Shown: positions 17,921 to 28,360, counted from the first letter of the stretch. The stretch: 41,449 nucleotides of DNA from Patescibacteria group bacterium UBA6263 (GCA_002441085.1 DJVF01000015.1:1-41449), one strand, 5' to 3'. Translations and numbers: made by a program. Notes: a model not told the origin generated them from the letters alone.

Positions 17921-19468
17921 TTAAATTTTTCTTGATGCTACTACAATCGATGTCGAAACCAACATCAATATACTAGCCAATATGACTATATTCCATGGAA
18001 TATTGTTTGATTGAGTAATGGCTCATGTCTGTGGTAATCCAGGAGTAATTATAGGTGTGATAATATCTTCACTACCAGTATTTATACTACCAGTAATAAT
18101 GACTGGAGCTATCCCACATGTATTGTCATAATAACTATCCGAATAATCTCCCTCTGGACAATCATCTTTGGTTAGTGTAACTCATCCACCTCCACCACCT
18201 GATGGCTGTATATATGTGTTGGTGATAGTACAAGTTTTGTTATCGCCAGATAAAAGTACGACATTTACACAGTCAGCACTTAGGCTCTGAGTATAAGATC
18301 AATTACTATCTTCACTGACTGTATAAGTACCAGCAGCCAATAAATATGGTGTACCTAGTCAACCAGTTCCTAATCAGCTGCCTACTACACTGCCACTGCG
18401 ATTCACATATAGACGAAAGTCAGTAGGAATAGCAGTCCCACCGACAACATTTTTGATGACACGCAAAGTCCCAGTACCTGCTGGTATGTATGTATTGGTA
18501 ATAGTACAAGTTTTGTTATCACCAGATAAAAGTGTAACGTTTACGCAGTCAGCACTCAATGTTTGAGTATAAGATCCAGTCAGATCTTCACTGACTGTAT
18601 AAGTACCAGCAGTCAATAAATATGGCATACCTAGTCAACCAGTTCCTAGTCAGCTACCTACTACACTTCCACTAAGATTTACATATATACGAAAGTCAGC
18701 CGGGATAGCTGCACCACCGACAACATTTTTGATAACATTTAAAGTCCCAGTACCTGCTGCGCCTCCACATATATTGGTAATAGTTGCAGAATTTATTGTA
18801 ACTGTCTCAGCATATGCCAAAGCTCTTCCTATCCATGATGTTGTACTACCTACTGTAATACCTGCATCATCTATCACTGTACCTATAAATGTTGTGTTTG
18901 CACCGAGTGTTGTCGCAGCGGTTGGAGTCCAAAATACATCACAAGCTGATGTTCCACCAGTCAATCTAACTATAGAATTATCTACTGTGGTTAGTGCATT
19001 GCTAATTCCAATTGTCCTAAATATAAACGTTCAAGCTCCACTAAGAGTAATACCCGCTGATCCAATCGATGCTGCACCATCAATACAATATATTCCACTT
19101 GTATAGATTCAGATTGTACCATGTGTTGTATCTGTAGCAAGATCAACTGATCCAGGAGCAAAAGTAAATGTACATGTTTGACCATTTAAATTACTCAAAG
19201 CACTAGCTTGATCCAATCATGCTTGGGGTGGGGACGGTATAAAAATTGTTCATCCAATTAAATTAAGTCATGGATTAGATAGAGTCGTATACCCGACATC
19301 TCAATCAACTGTAGCAATTGTTGTTATAGACAGTGTACTAGAAAGTATAGCAAATCTATCCGCCGTTCCTAGAGATGGTGTCGTAGCAGCCATAGTCAAG
19401 CCATTAAAACCGATTACAACGAAAACTATAAATATAGATATCGTCAGAATTTTGTGCATTGTTTTCAT
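17921..19468 (-). CDS. Sortase-anchored surface protein with DUF3494 (ice-binding-like) domain
   Basis: 515 aa. Start ATG 19468 gives a typical Sec signal peptide (MKTMHKILTISIFIVFVVIG... ending about TMAA); an upstream in-frame ATG at 19510 is less likely. Residues about 33-225 match DUF3494: LGTADRFAILSS, YTSGIYCI, GTFIFRTIG, CDVFWTP, TLGANTTFIGT and WIGRALAYA. About 237-420 are two near-identical stalk repeats beginning GTLNVIKNVVGG and GTLRVIKNVVGG, with TVSED and TCTITNTYI. LPQTG is at 478-482 (Gly is UGA), then a membrane helix and SRKI. DUF3494 proteins bind ice or act as adhesins; here an adhesin role to a host or particle is as likely. Confidence 0.85.
18207..18757 (-). repeat. Tandem ~270-bp in-frame repeats coding the stalk domains
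   Basis: Two adjacent units (about 18483-18757 and 18207-18477) share long identical runs, for example TAGTACAAGTTTTGTTATC. Low divergence implies recent duplication or ongoing homogenisation. Confidence 0.8.
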
Positions 19469-19584
19469 TTTAAATTTGTTAGAAACTAAAGTTATGAAAT
19501 ATGATATCATAACAGTACGCTTAAATTATGTATTTACAAGAGTTTTATTTGTTACATAATCGGCCTTAAAATATTTTTCCAAAC

Positions 19585-19638
19585 AAAAAAATCTGAGCAT
19601 AACGAAACCCAATTTAACAGATTTACGCAATCTCAGAT
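19585..19638 (-). terminator. Possible terminator after HU
   Basis: ATCTGAG and CTCAGAT arms, the latter followed on the minus strand by a run of seven T, 30 bp past the HU stop. The loop is long (34 nt), so this is uncertain. Confidence 0.4.
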
Positions 19639-19667
19639 AATTTTTCTTAGCTACAAACTAGCTAAAA

Positions 19668-19943
19668 CTATTTAACTGCCTTTTTGAAAACAGCACCAGC
19701 CTTGAAAGTTACTACTCTCATAGCAGGAATCTTAATTTTTTGTGATGGATTTTGTGGGTTTACACCAGTTCTAGCTTTTCTTTTAGAAGCTTTGAAAGTT
19801 CCAAAACCTTGTAATCTTACTTCACCTTCTTTTTTTACACCAGCGATTACTGTTTCGATAAAAGAATTAACCAATTCAGCAGCTAATTTTTTTGAAACTC
19901 ATAGTTCTTCAGCTAAACTTGCAATAAGATTTGTCTTTGTCAT
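19668..19943 (-). CDS. HU-family DNA-binding protein
   Basis: 91 aa, ATG at 19943, TAG at 19668. Classic HU/IHF layout: helical N-terminus (MTKTNLIASLAEELGVSKK), GEVRLQGFGTF, then the DNA-binding arm with RKARTGVNPQNPSQKIKIPA and a final FKAGAVFKKAV. It compacts and bends DNA as a dimer. One UGA-Gly in the N-terminal helix pair. Single-gene transcript, with a divergent promoter region upstream. Confidence 0.95.
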
Positions 19944-20031
19944 TTTTGTACTATTATATTAAATAAAAAGAAACTAAATTATTGTACGCAAACTATCTTA
20001 GTATAAATAATCCCTAATACAAGAGATTTAT

Positions 20032-20067
20032 AAAAAAAAGTCTCGAGCAAAAACTCGAGAACTTTTT
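20032..20067. terminator. Hairpin terminator
   Basis: AGTCTCGAG / CTCGAGA stem with A-run before and T-run after, so it can work both ways. It lies 34 bp after the small minus-strand ORF at 20102-20200. Confidence 0.8.
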
Positions 20068-20101
20068 GGATTTAGAATTTTATAGATACACCACATCGAC
20101 A

Positions 20102-20200
20102 TTACAAAATTTTGCGGCCTCTACTAGGAATTCTTCCCAATCAGGCCCCTTCAGCTACATCTTTATACCTTAGTAAAATATATAAAGTCAATACAAACAT
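20102..20200 (-). CDS. Possible 32-aa peptide or transcript remnant
   Basis: ATG at 20200 to TAA at 20102 with one UGA-Gly; hydrophobic start MFVLTLYILLRYKDVAEG then Arg/Gly-rich. A different frame over the second half reads PDWEEFLVEAAKFCNVDVVYL and stops at 20080. This looks more protein-like and would join the first half after a one-base shift in a GGGG run. Either a broken gene end or a small RNA; a terminator follows. Confidence 0.25.
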
Positions 20201-20254
20201 TGATATTAGATAGGAAATAGATATATTAACAAAAACTTTATTTTAAATATTTCT

Positions 20255-21526
20255 ATGTTCTCAAAACACTTTTCAAATAAATACAACAAAGCGCTCTTGT
20301 TGGGGACTTGATGATGAAATGATATCGTGAGTACTATTATCATAGCATTAGATCTACAAAAACAGGGCATACAGACAGATATAGCATGAGTACTGAGTCC
20401 ATGAGCGATACATTATTTTGATGGTCAAAAGGAACAACCTATCAATCGCATACAAGGAGAAGTAAGAAGATTTATCAATTCTAGATCTCTCAAAGAGATA
20501 TCTTTTGTGGATGGTTTCTTGCCTGCTATAGCAGCTAAGCACGGAGTCAATATAGCCAACTACTATGATCTATCTACAAGATTTTGAACCAAAAAATTAT
20601 CAGATGAATTAAATAAACTCATAGCTCAAAACCAATACGATCTTTTGCTCGATGTAGATGTAGGATGAGACATCCTAGCTCGATCAAAAGAGGATGAAAC
20701 CTTACTTTCACCAATTATGGATTTTACATCTTTAAATTTGCTCAAGACTCTAAATATAGATAATTATCTTATAGAATTTGGACTACTTACAGATGGAGAA
20801 CTTAGAGCTCAATGAGTCAAACAAATTTTAGAAGAATTAAACGAAAAATGATTGTTATTAGACCAGTGAAATATTTCTCTTGAAGATGATAATATCCAGA
20901 CTTTTATAAAAATATTTGATGAAATCAAAAAAATCAGAGCCTGACATACATGAGTAATTACACTCCAGACACTCCAAAAAATCTGATCATACCTGGATTT
21001 GATTACACAATATAGATTTAGATCTCAGATATGAAAAAAGATTTGGCATACTTCATTTGATGTAAATATTCCCCATGAGTACTTTGGCAAAACATATCTT
21101 ATCGATTGAAAAAAGTTTGCATTAGATAGATCAGAGACAGCCTTTGATTACCAAAATACATTAGATCAATATATCAGACTCAAATCTATGCAAAAAAATC
21201 GAAAAACAGAAATGGATCTTTTTTATCTGCGATCATGAGACAATCGAACTACACCAAATAAGCAATGATGCTGTATGCAACTTCTTATCCCATCGACTAT
21301 GATTGCATCTCCAGACAGAGCAGATATGATACAGACTTGAATTGATCAATTACTATCATGAGAGACTGATCTTGCTTTGATTTCAAGGGACGACTTAGCT
21401 CTGATTCCGCATCATGATGGGATCAAGATTCAAGAGGCATGAAATTTTTGTTTAGTCTACCAAAAAGATATACAAGATTTTATAGATTCTACAGCCCAGC
21501 AAATAAAAGAATATCAAATTTTATAA
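20255..21526 (+). CDS. DUF1152-family protein
   Basis: 423 aa, ATG at 20255, TAA at 21524, many UGA-Gly codons. The N-terminal LLLGTGGGNDIVSTI (two of the Gly are UGA) is the glycine-rich nucleotide-binding-like start of DUF1152 proteins, followed by the conserved AGVLSPGAIHYFDG strand and a mid-region DLLLDVDVGGDIL. Biochemical function of the family is unknown. Followed after 15 bp by a NADAR protein in the same orientation, so the two probably form an operon. Confidence 0.75.
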
Positions 21527-21541
21527 ATAATTATTTTATAA

Positions 21542-22072
21542 ATGAATAATCAAGAATTAAAAGAATCCAGACAATATTCTACAAATGAGATTCAAAATGC
21601 AGCTATCATCATGCATCCTCATTTGATTTGATACAATATTACTATAGATCAAATCGCTATGCTTTTTGAAGAGTGATCAAATTTTACACAACTATCCAAT
21701 CCAATATATGACCAATATTGAAATGAATTTCGAGATAGTGAATGATATTATATGGCGGCCAGGACAATAGATACACAGCAAAAAAAAATGATATCTTTTC
21801 TCTCTATATGACATTGATTAGCGAGAAAATCTAGAAAACTTTTTGATCTAGATAATGATTTTGACCATAGAATTTCTTATATGAGAGATGCTATCAGAAA
21901 AAAATTTGACTCCAATCCTGATCTCAAACAAAAACTTATAGAAACCTGAAATCTGCAAATTATAGAATATACATATCGATGAGATAGATTTTTTGGCATC
22001 GATCAATTAGATTTAACTTGATCAAACGTACTATGAAAATTACTTATGGAATATAGAGACTCTCTAAAATAA
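21542..22072 (+). CDS. NADAR-domain protein (YbiA-like)
   Basis: 176 aa. The C-terminal half matches the NADAR pattern: a basic helix GHGLARKSRKLF, YMRDAIRKKFDSNPDLKQKL, then ETGNLQIIEYTYRGDRFFGI and the GSNVLGKLLMEYRDSL ending. NADAR proteins act on ADP-ribose-type N-glycosides (YbiA/RibX in riboflavin-intermediate damage control, others on ADP-ribosylated guanine). Which applies is not visible. UGA-Gly codons occur throughout, including GHG and the last GxxxxG. It follows the DUF1152 gene by 15 bp. Confidence 0.75.
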
Positions 22073-22078
22073 CACTAA

Positions 22079-22199
22079 GTCATTGCGAGTATATGCGAAG
22101 CAATCTTAATTTAACTATAAAAGATTGCCACGTCGTTTTACTCCTCGCAATGACGAATAAAAACATATTCTCTCTTGCAAACAACAGCACGGGAATGAC
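22079..22199. repeat. GTCATTGCGAG-type fold-back plus CAAACAACAGCACGGG unit
   Basis: 22079-22154 reads GTCATTGCGAG...AAGCAATCTT and, inverted, AAGATTGCC...CTCGCAATGAC, forming a fold-back. 22178-22199 repeats the unit of 17114-17136. An AT-rich stretch with four copies of TTTATAATTT(C/A) follows before the next gene. Confidence 0.8.
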
Positions 22200-22270
22200 A
22201 CTAATAAAAATAATTTATAATTTCACATTTATAATTTATCATTTATAATTTATAATTTCACATTTCTACC

Positions 22271-23284
22271 ATGCACTTAGTCCCCAATCTCCCATTACAG
22301 TGATTCCCCAAACTACTCAATATAAAACTTTATGTTGGTTCTCTAAAAGCACCATTACTAAATATTTTAGATATGGAAAAATTTCAACAATTACCTGTTA
22401 ATATAATCAATGAAGCAATAACAGATACAAGACATATCACTTTTGTCAGACACTTAGAGAGCAAGTACAATGAATATAAAGCGCTTATAAAATCCAATCC
22501 TGATTATCAAGAATTTATGACGACTCAAAATCTTGCAATAAAAAAAGAATTGGTTCAGGTTCTATTAAAAGATTTTTTTGAACAAGTAGGTATAGATTAT
22601 GAAACTCAATTATCAAAAGCGTGACATCAACAATGAGAAATTCTTTCACAAAATTATTCAAATCTAATTGCCCAACATCCAGAGGTATTCCCTGATATCA
22701 TATATGTTTCACCATATCTTAGGACGAGACAGACATTGTATTATATGCTCAAAAATATTAAATGATTGAATATCAAATTTGAGGAATTGATGAATGAAAA
22801 TAAATTAAAAGATTTAATTGTTTGATCTTTTAATGGTAAAAATTTTTCTATCAAAGTCGATGAACGTATCAGAGAAAGAGATCATGGATCCAACATTGCT
22901 CCTAGTTATATTAGAGATTCTTTGGACGGGGAAAAATGATTTCATGATATGTTGACCAAACTCCAAAGAGAAAAAATATATTATTATACTTCACCTGCAT
23001 GATGAGAATCACAGGTTCAAACCAATGCTAGAGCAAAAGAATTTTTGCTAAGAAATTACGAAAAAAAGAAGTTCAAAAATATTTTATGCGTCAGTCATCA
23101 TCTACAAATATTGTGAAGTATCCAATCTATCACAGGATGAAGCTTCGAAACATTTTATAAGCTCAATGAATTACGAAGACCTGCAAATGGAAGTTTCACT
23201 ATGCTTTCTCAGATTCCTCAAACCGAAATATGACAAGAAAATAAATTTAGAATTTCAGCGTATAATCTTTCTCTGAAAGAATAG
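22271..23284 (+). CDS. Histidine phosphatase superfamily protein
   Basis: 337 aa from ATG 22271 (an in-frame ATG at 22373 is an alternative), stop TAG 23282. Phosphoglycerate-mutase-like motifs: TFVRHLESKYNEY (RH with an E-S in place of the usual G-E/Q), YVSPYLRTRQT, RERDHGSN and SHHLQIL with the second catalytic His. Likely a phosphatase on a sugar phosphate, nucleotide or protein; substrate unknown. Longer than typical family members because of inserts between the motifs. UGA-Gly codons are numerous. Confidence 0.8.
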
Positions 23285-23464
23285 TACTAAGATTATTTAA
23301 ATCCCTCCGTCCTCCTGCCCCGCAACGGCGGTGGTCGGACACCTCCCTTTATCAAGGGAGACAAGACTTGTGCTCCTTGATAAAGCCCTCAGATTTTACT
23401 GAGGATAAAGAGCTGGCTAGGAACGAAGTGACTAGACTGAGGATTTATAATGACAGGAATATAA
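23285..23464. repeat. GC-rich dispersed repeat
   Basis: No gene. CCTCCCTTTATCAAGGGAG is a near-palindrome, followed by CTCCTTGATAAAG, GCCCTCAGATTTTACTGAGG and AGGAACGAAGTGACTAG. GC content is much higher than in the flanks, as for the other mobile repeats here. Confidence 0.6.
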
Positions 23465-23497
23465 AAAAATCTGCCTCCAAAAAAGAGACAGATTTTT
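23465..23497. terminator. Bidirectional terminator
   Basis: AAAAATCTG / CAGATTTTT arms with CTC/GAG extension, between convergent genes. Confidence 0.8.
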
Positions 23498-23515
23498 GAT
23501 TTTCGGAAATTCCGA

Positions 23516-23905
23516 TTAAGTGTTGTTTTTTATTATTGTGCTAACTTGTTTCCAATCACCTTGTTTCGCGAAGTGTGCACTCAAAGCCGAGTCTCTTGCT
23601 TCTGTATCCTGATCATTATAAATTAGGTTGATAGAAACAAGATACTTTGCTTCCTGGTAGTGTTCTGCAAATTTTGAAATCATTCTACAGACACAAGTAT
23701 TTGCAACTAGCGTATTCCGCTTGAATATGACCGCACAAACAGGATTGTTTTGCAAAAGTTTTGCTTTTGCTATTTCATCCAGGGCATTCCTGTCATGAGT
23801 GGCAAATATCAATTCAAATCCCTTTCCGAGAAGTTTTCGAACTTCATCTTCAATAGTTTCTTGTTGATGGAATTCCCATCCGAAGAATAAAATTTTCTTT
23901 TTCAT
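23516..23905 (-). CDS. Uncharacterised small protein, foreign-looking
   Basis: 129 aa. Begins KKKILFFGWEFHQQE and continues with alternating strands and helices (FELIFATHD, NPVCAVIFKRN, KYLVSINLIY), suggesting a small Rossmann- or receiver-like fold. Three Cys lie close together (VCAV, NTCVCRM). No family recognised. It has no TGA codon and composition is less AT-rich than its neighbours, so lateral acquisition is suspected, though it has few glycines. Confidence 0.6.
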   Translation of the reverse strand: MKKKILFFGWEFHQQETIEDEVRKLLGKGFELIFATHDRNALDEIAKAKLLQNNPVCAVIFKRNTLVANTCVCRMISKFAEHYQEAKYLVSINLIYNDQDTEARDSALSAHFAKQGDWKQVSTIIKNNT

Positions 23906-23963
23906 TTTTTTAAATTTTTGTTTAACGATATATTTGAGTTTTTTATTTATCTACATTTACTTT

Positions 23964-24040
23964 GTCATTGCGAGGAGCAAAGCGACGTGGCAATCTTTTA
24001 TAATTAAATTAAGATTGCTTCGCATAAGCTCGCAATTACA
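23964..24040. repeat. GTCATTGCGAGG-type fold-back
   Basis: GTCATTGCGAGGAGCAAAGCGACGTGGCAATC faces TAAGATTGCTTCGCATAAGCTCGCAATTAC, giving a fold-back between two minus-strand genes. It ends 4 bp from the stop of the dCTP-deaminase-like gene. Confidence 0.8.
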
Positions 24041-24043
24041 GTT

Positions 24044-25000
24044 TTATCCATCTTTATGATATATATGTAACTCTATAAACTCATTCCATTCCCATCACTT
24101 TACTATCTCAGTCCTGATAGGTCATTGGAATCATGGATCAATGAGCGGAGAGATAATATGATGTCATCATCAGTCGTATCATTGATAAATAATCGATCCA
24201 AAATATTCTCCAAAATCTACATAATAAGTCTCTCATATATTAAAGTTATGATTGGCATGTTCAGGTCTGCTTAGGTCTAATGGTTCCAATACATTTACAA
24301 GATCTTTTTTGGATTGGATCAGGATTTGATTACGATTGTTTGGAATATATTTATTTTCATTCAAAAACAATTTCAATGTCAGTGCTTCATCTACTTGATC
24401 CTCACTAAGATCTTTTGCTTCTCTATATTCATCTATTTTTCTAAAATCTTTTACATCTTTCATCTCAAAAATATTTGCTCATACAAGACATCGAGTCTTG
24501 CCATATTTTCATTCCACTTTCAATTTTCACTGTTTGACTATATTATACAATCTTTTACCTGTAATAGAATTTGCTCTTGGTCTAAAATATAATCTAAAAA
24601 AATCTGTCTTATCTTCTACTTTTACATCCGATAATCATCTATTCATTACATTTACAGTTATATTTGCATATCATTTTTCATTAATTTTATTGATATCTTC
24701 TATACCAACATAATCAAAAAAATTTCCTACTATATGTATTCATGATTGAGCAAAACAGCTTCTCATAGATATCTCTAAATGTTTCAATATCCATATACTT
24801 ATACATTTTACATTTTCAGGAAAAAGTTTTTTTTCCAATCTTAGTTTTACTGGGGTCAATTCTCATGGTTTGACTATAGCCTCCCCCCCAGTCTTAAAAT
24901 CCTGACTAACCCAAAACTTTTTGATATTACTATCAAGCACATCACAGCTAAACTTTGATCTCAATCCAAACTCTATATCTCTAGTATCAAAAATATGCAT
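24044..25000 (-). CDS. dCTP deaminase / dUTPase-superfamily protein
   Basis: 318 aa, ATG at 25000, TAA at 24044, frequent UGA-Gly (YDGGGHH with three). Seen: KPGELTPVKLRLE in the first half and LIDPGFQGPIRTEIV near residue 290, the latter like the conserved DPGFxG...EI segment of trimeric dUTPases and dCTP deaminases. The double length and two half-domains recall the 2'-deoxycytidine 5'-triphosphate deaminases that carry two DCD-like domains. Enzymes of this fold control dUTP/dCTP pools, and bacterial homologues also act as anti-phage nucleotide depletion factors. Third gene of a tight operon (21 bp after the unknown gene). Confidence 0.6.
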
Positions 25001-25021
25001 AAATATTTTCCAAAAATAAAA

Positions 25022-26083
25022 TTAATCTACGTCAAAGATATCCCATGATGTTCATGTTGTTACTATTATTTTTTTACTATTATTTTCCACGACAGGGATC
25101 TGTATAGCCTCATCTCATTTGTATAATTCCTTTAACTTACTTGGTTTTTCTAGGCTATCCCACAATCATAATTCGAATAGTTTTCACAGCTCATTTTCTA
25201 TAAATATTTGTTTCTTCTTCATAAAGAATCTAGCATTTGTAATTATAAAGAATAAACTTTTCAAAACAGTTTCATACTCTAGAGATATATCAATATTTTG
25301 GTCAAAGAAGTTATCTTTTCCACCAGATATTTTTTTGAGATCCATGTTGTCTTGTATTCAATATTTGACTTTTAGATGATCCAAAAAATCTCAAATATTT
25401 GCATTATTATTTTGCAATACAAAATTTTCGATTTCTTTTCTAAATTCTTCGATACTAAAATTGATATTTTTGGAAAAAATAAAAATTTTATTTCACCCAA
25501 AAGCATATCATTTTTCAAATACATTACCACATTCAAATAGTATATTATTATTCAAAATATCTATAAAAAATAGTTCTGATTTCTCTGACTTTACAAGGAT
25601 AATGGGATTGTTTTCATTTCATAACTTTTTTATAAGAGTGATTTTTCATTCTTCACCAACTTGTTTCTTGAAATTGTTTCATAGCCCAAAATTTGATAAT
25701 AGCGACTTTTGGATAATCCTCAACATATCTGATCTTTCAAATGATTTTTTTGCCTTGGACATCTGATTAAAAAAATCTTGCAAAAATATTCCCAAATCAG
25801 CATTATTATTTATGAGATTTTCCATTTCAATAAATTCATTAAGGTACTTGATCATATCTCGAGAAAATATGCCAAAGAGTTCTTCTCTATCAGATAGAGA
25901 ATAATTTTGGGCGTTTCATTCTATGATACCCTCCAACAAAAACCTGACTCTATTTATATTGGGCTTATCACCAAACGTAAATGGAGTCCCATTTTCAGAA
26001 AAATGTTCTACTTCATAGAAGCGTTCTATAATTTCTACTAATTTATTAATATCTTTTATTCTAATTTTATCTATTTTTTTCAT
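25022..26083 (-). CDS. Uncharacterised protein in deaminase/methyltransferase operon
   Basis: 353 aa, ATG at 26083, TAA at 25022. Mixed alpha/beta with a helical N-terminal half (IKDINKLVEIIERFYEVE), a middle strand-rich part (NNPIILVKSEKSELFFIDIL) and a C-terminus ending KKIIVTTGTSWDIFDVD. No membrane segment, no family recognised. Placed 24 bp after the methyltransferase and 21 bp before the deaminase-like gene, so the three are almost certainly co-transcribed. Confidence 0.65.
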
Positions 26084-26107
26084 TAAAAAATCTTTGTAAA
26101 AAATAAA

Positions 26108-27037
26108 TTATCTATCCAATTTCAATATCCTCAATTTTTGTCGATATTGATGCCCATCATGATAATCATCTTTGAGTCATTTTTGATTTATTAGATAATC
26201 CATCCATTCTGGATTATTCAATACATTGCCTACTTTCAAAGGTACTTCCATTTCATCTAGTTGTTCAATCTTTGCTCACGATTGTTCTAATATTGGGTTG
26301 ATTATATCATCGGCAAGATTGGATACATTTATAATCAGACTTGTCTGACGTCAGTCACGAGTTTTATTAAAATTTTTTATCAAATATATTAGCAACTCCA
26401 GTCATTCATAAGGATTGTCTTCTATAGCTCTTGGTCTAGGAATATAAGGCGGATTGCAGACTATTAGATCAAAATGTTTTCATTCCAAAAATTTCCTAGC
26501 ATCTCCCAAAACAAATTCTGCCCTAGGATCTACGTTAGTATCATCGAAATATTTTTTTGCGTTGGGATTGATATCGTTCATTACAATTTGTTTGATATTA
26601 TTTGATTTACTTCCAATATATTTGGCAATAAATCCTGGTCCACTTCCTACTTCTATCAGACTATTCACATCACTATAATCCAGGTCTTTGATACCTCTAC
26701 AAAAGAGTAGTGTATCGATATTGGGAGATCGTACTCCGTGATATTTGCCTTGTTCAAATTCCATCTTGAGTCCGTCATATTCTACTATAGTCATAGGTTT
26801 GCGAAGAAGTAATTGTACTGTCTGTCTAGCTATATAATCTTTTATATTAAAAAGTTTCCAGTCATCAGTCATAAGTACTGGATTATCCAAAACAGTTACC
26901 AATTCTTCTTTTGTATGTGGATATTCGTATATTCTATTTCAATTCTCATCTCTATCATGTCCCATAGTTTCAGATAATTCTGGACCAGTAGCATAGATTT
27001 CTTGAGTATTTAGCTCTCTATCAAATTTAAATTTCAT
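26108..27037 (-). CDS. Class I SAM-dependent methyltransferase (HemK/PrmC-like)
   Basis: 309 aa, ATG at 27037, TAA at 26108. SAM-binding LIEVGSGPGFIAKYIG, acidic strand MNDINPNA, and catalytic CNPPYIPRPR near residue 194. The NPPY motif indicates methylation of a planar amide or amino nitrogen, as in PrmC (glutamine of release factors) or N6-adenine/rRNA enzymes. An N-terminal ~110-residue extension with YDGLKMEFEQGKYHGVRSP precedes the fold, as in HemK-like proteins. First gene of a three-gene operon. Confidence 0.75.
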
Positions 27038-27183
27038 ACATATTTTTAGCGGATAAATTTAAATTACTATAAATATTTACTAACAAAAGTCAATATAGAT
27101 TTTTTAAATTACTATAATCATTCTAATGAGATTTTATTTTTCTTTCGTACTTTTACCTTGATGCAAAAGTACCAAAAGATCAA

Positions 27184-27400
27184 GTCGCACTAGGCACTAT
27201 CATTTAATTATTTTATTGTTGTGTGATTATATGGGTTGGTAATTATTTATACCGCTCCGTCTTCGAAATCTGTAATTTCTCTTTTTAGTCGAACTGACAA
27301 TTTCTCAGAACGGCGGTATAATTTCGACGTTATAAATTCTTCACTTTATTTCAGAATTTATTAGCGTCTTATTTTATTTATATTGCCTTGGTAGTGCGAC
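27184..27400. repeat. Fold-back (MITE-like) intergenic element
   Basis: Terminal arms GTCGCACTA (27184-27192) and TAGTGCGAC (27392-27400) enclose a second inverted pair, TATACCGCTCCGT near 27248 and ACGGCGGTATA at 27310. The preceding 27145-27182 (TTCGTACTTTTACC...CAAAAGTACCAAAAG) is also dyad-symmetric. The gap 27038-27693 has no gene. Confidence 0.55.
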
Positions 27401-27478
27401 ATTACAGCATTTCTTTAAAACTCATAGCGATTCATAAGTGTAATTTACAGCTGGAAAGATTAATCGACTAAGTAGGCC

Positions 27479-27585
27479 ATGGCCGAATAAAATGGCGGAT
27501 ATTCGGCCTAGAGTTTTTTCCATACTTTTTGAGGCAATGTCAAAAAGTATGTTAAGGGGTATGGGGAAAGAATAGCCCCATAAAG
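27479..27585 (+). repeat. Dispersed intergenic repeat, copy B (without nested palindromes)
   Basis: Same element as 4273-4440 in the opposite orientation. It runs straight through the two places where copy A carries CCTGTCTGCCGTCAGGCAGG-type insertions. Confidence 0.75.
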
Positions 27586-27693
27586 GAATATTTTACATTA
27601 ATATTAGTTCGCTTATTGTAATCAAAACAAATATTGATTTCTATTCAAAAAAATGTAAAATCAGATCAATATTTAAATTATTCTTATCACAAA

Positions 27694-28353
27694 ATGATCA
27701 AACAAAAAATTCTTGTAACAGTAGACAATGTTATTTTTACAATCATCAAAGACCAGCTTAATGTCTTGCTGATCAAGAGACTTATAGAGCCATACAAAGA
27801 TATGTGGGCTATACCATGATGATTTGTTTATGATAATGAAGATTGCCAGACTGCCGCCTATAGAGAATTGGAAGAAGAAACTAGTTTAAAAAATGTTTAT
27901 CTAGAGCAGCTTTATACTTTTTCAGACCCCAAGAGAGATCCTAGAGGTAGAGTAATTAGTATAGCTTACATGGCATTGGTTTCTAGAGAAAATGTTCTTA
28001 TCAAAGCCTGATCTGACGCAGCAGAAGTAAAATTTTTCCCCATCAAATCTTTACCCAAACTTGCATTTGATCACAAAAAGATATTGGATTATGCTATACA
28101 AAGAATCAAACGAAAGGTCGAATACACCAATGTTGCTCAATACATTCTTCCATCCAAATTTACACTTTCCCAACTACAAAAAGTTTATGAAACAATCCTA
28201 GATACAAAAATTGACGTAAGAAATTTTAGAAAAAAATTAGATAAATTAAACATAGTCAAAGAAACCTGAGACAAAGAAATATGAGTTCAATACAGGCCAG
28301 CTAAACTATATAAATTTATAGACAAAAAAGTTAAGATAGTAGAAATAATTTAA
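27694..28353 (+). CDS. Nudix hydrolase with winged-helix tail (NrtR-like)
   Basis: 219 aa from ATG 27694, TAA 28351. Nudix box from GGFVYDNED to RELEEETSL (residues about 43-65; both Gly of GGF are UGA), with Ser where the box usually has Gly. After residue 150 the TLSQLQKVYETILDTKID...NFRKKLDKLNIV segment is a winged helix, the plan of NrtR-type regulators and related ADP-ribose pyrophosphatases. It may hydrolyse ADP-ribose or sense it to control NAD genes. A NADAR protein and a nicotinamidase-like enzyme in the window share that chemistry, though they are not adjacent. Confidence 0.8.
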
Positions 28354-28360
28354 ATAAAAC

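Noticed and set aside
18729..19106. 125-codon plus-strand ORF
   Set aside because: It is antisense to the DUF3494 surface-protein gene, whose domains and signals are clear.
20090..20160. Possible tRNA or structural RNA in a GC-rich patch
   Set aside because: No cloverleaf arms or T-loop motif could be folded by eye; better explained as a short coding remnant.
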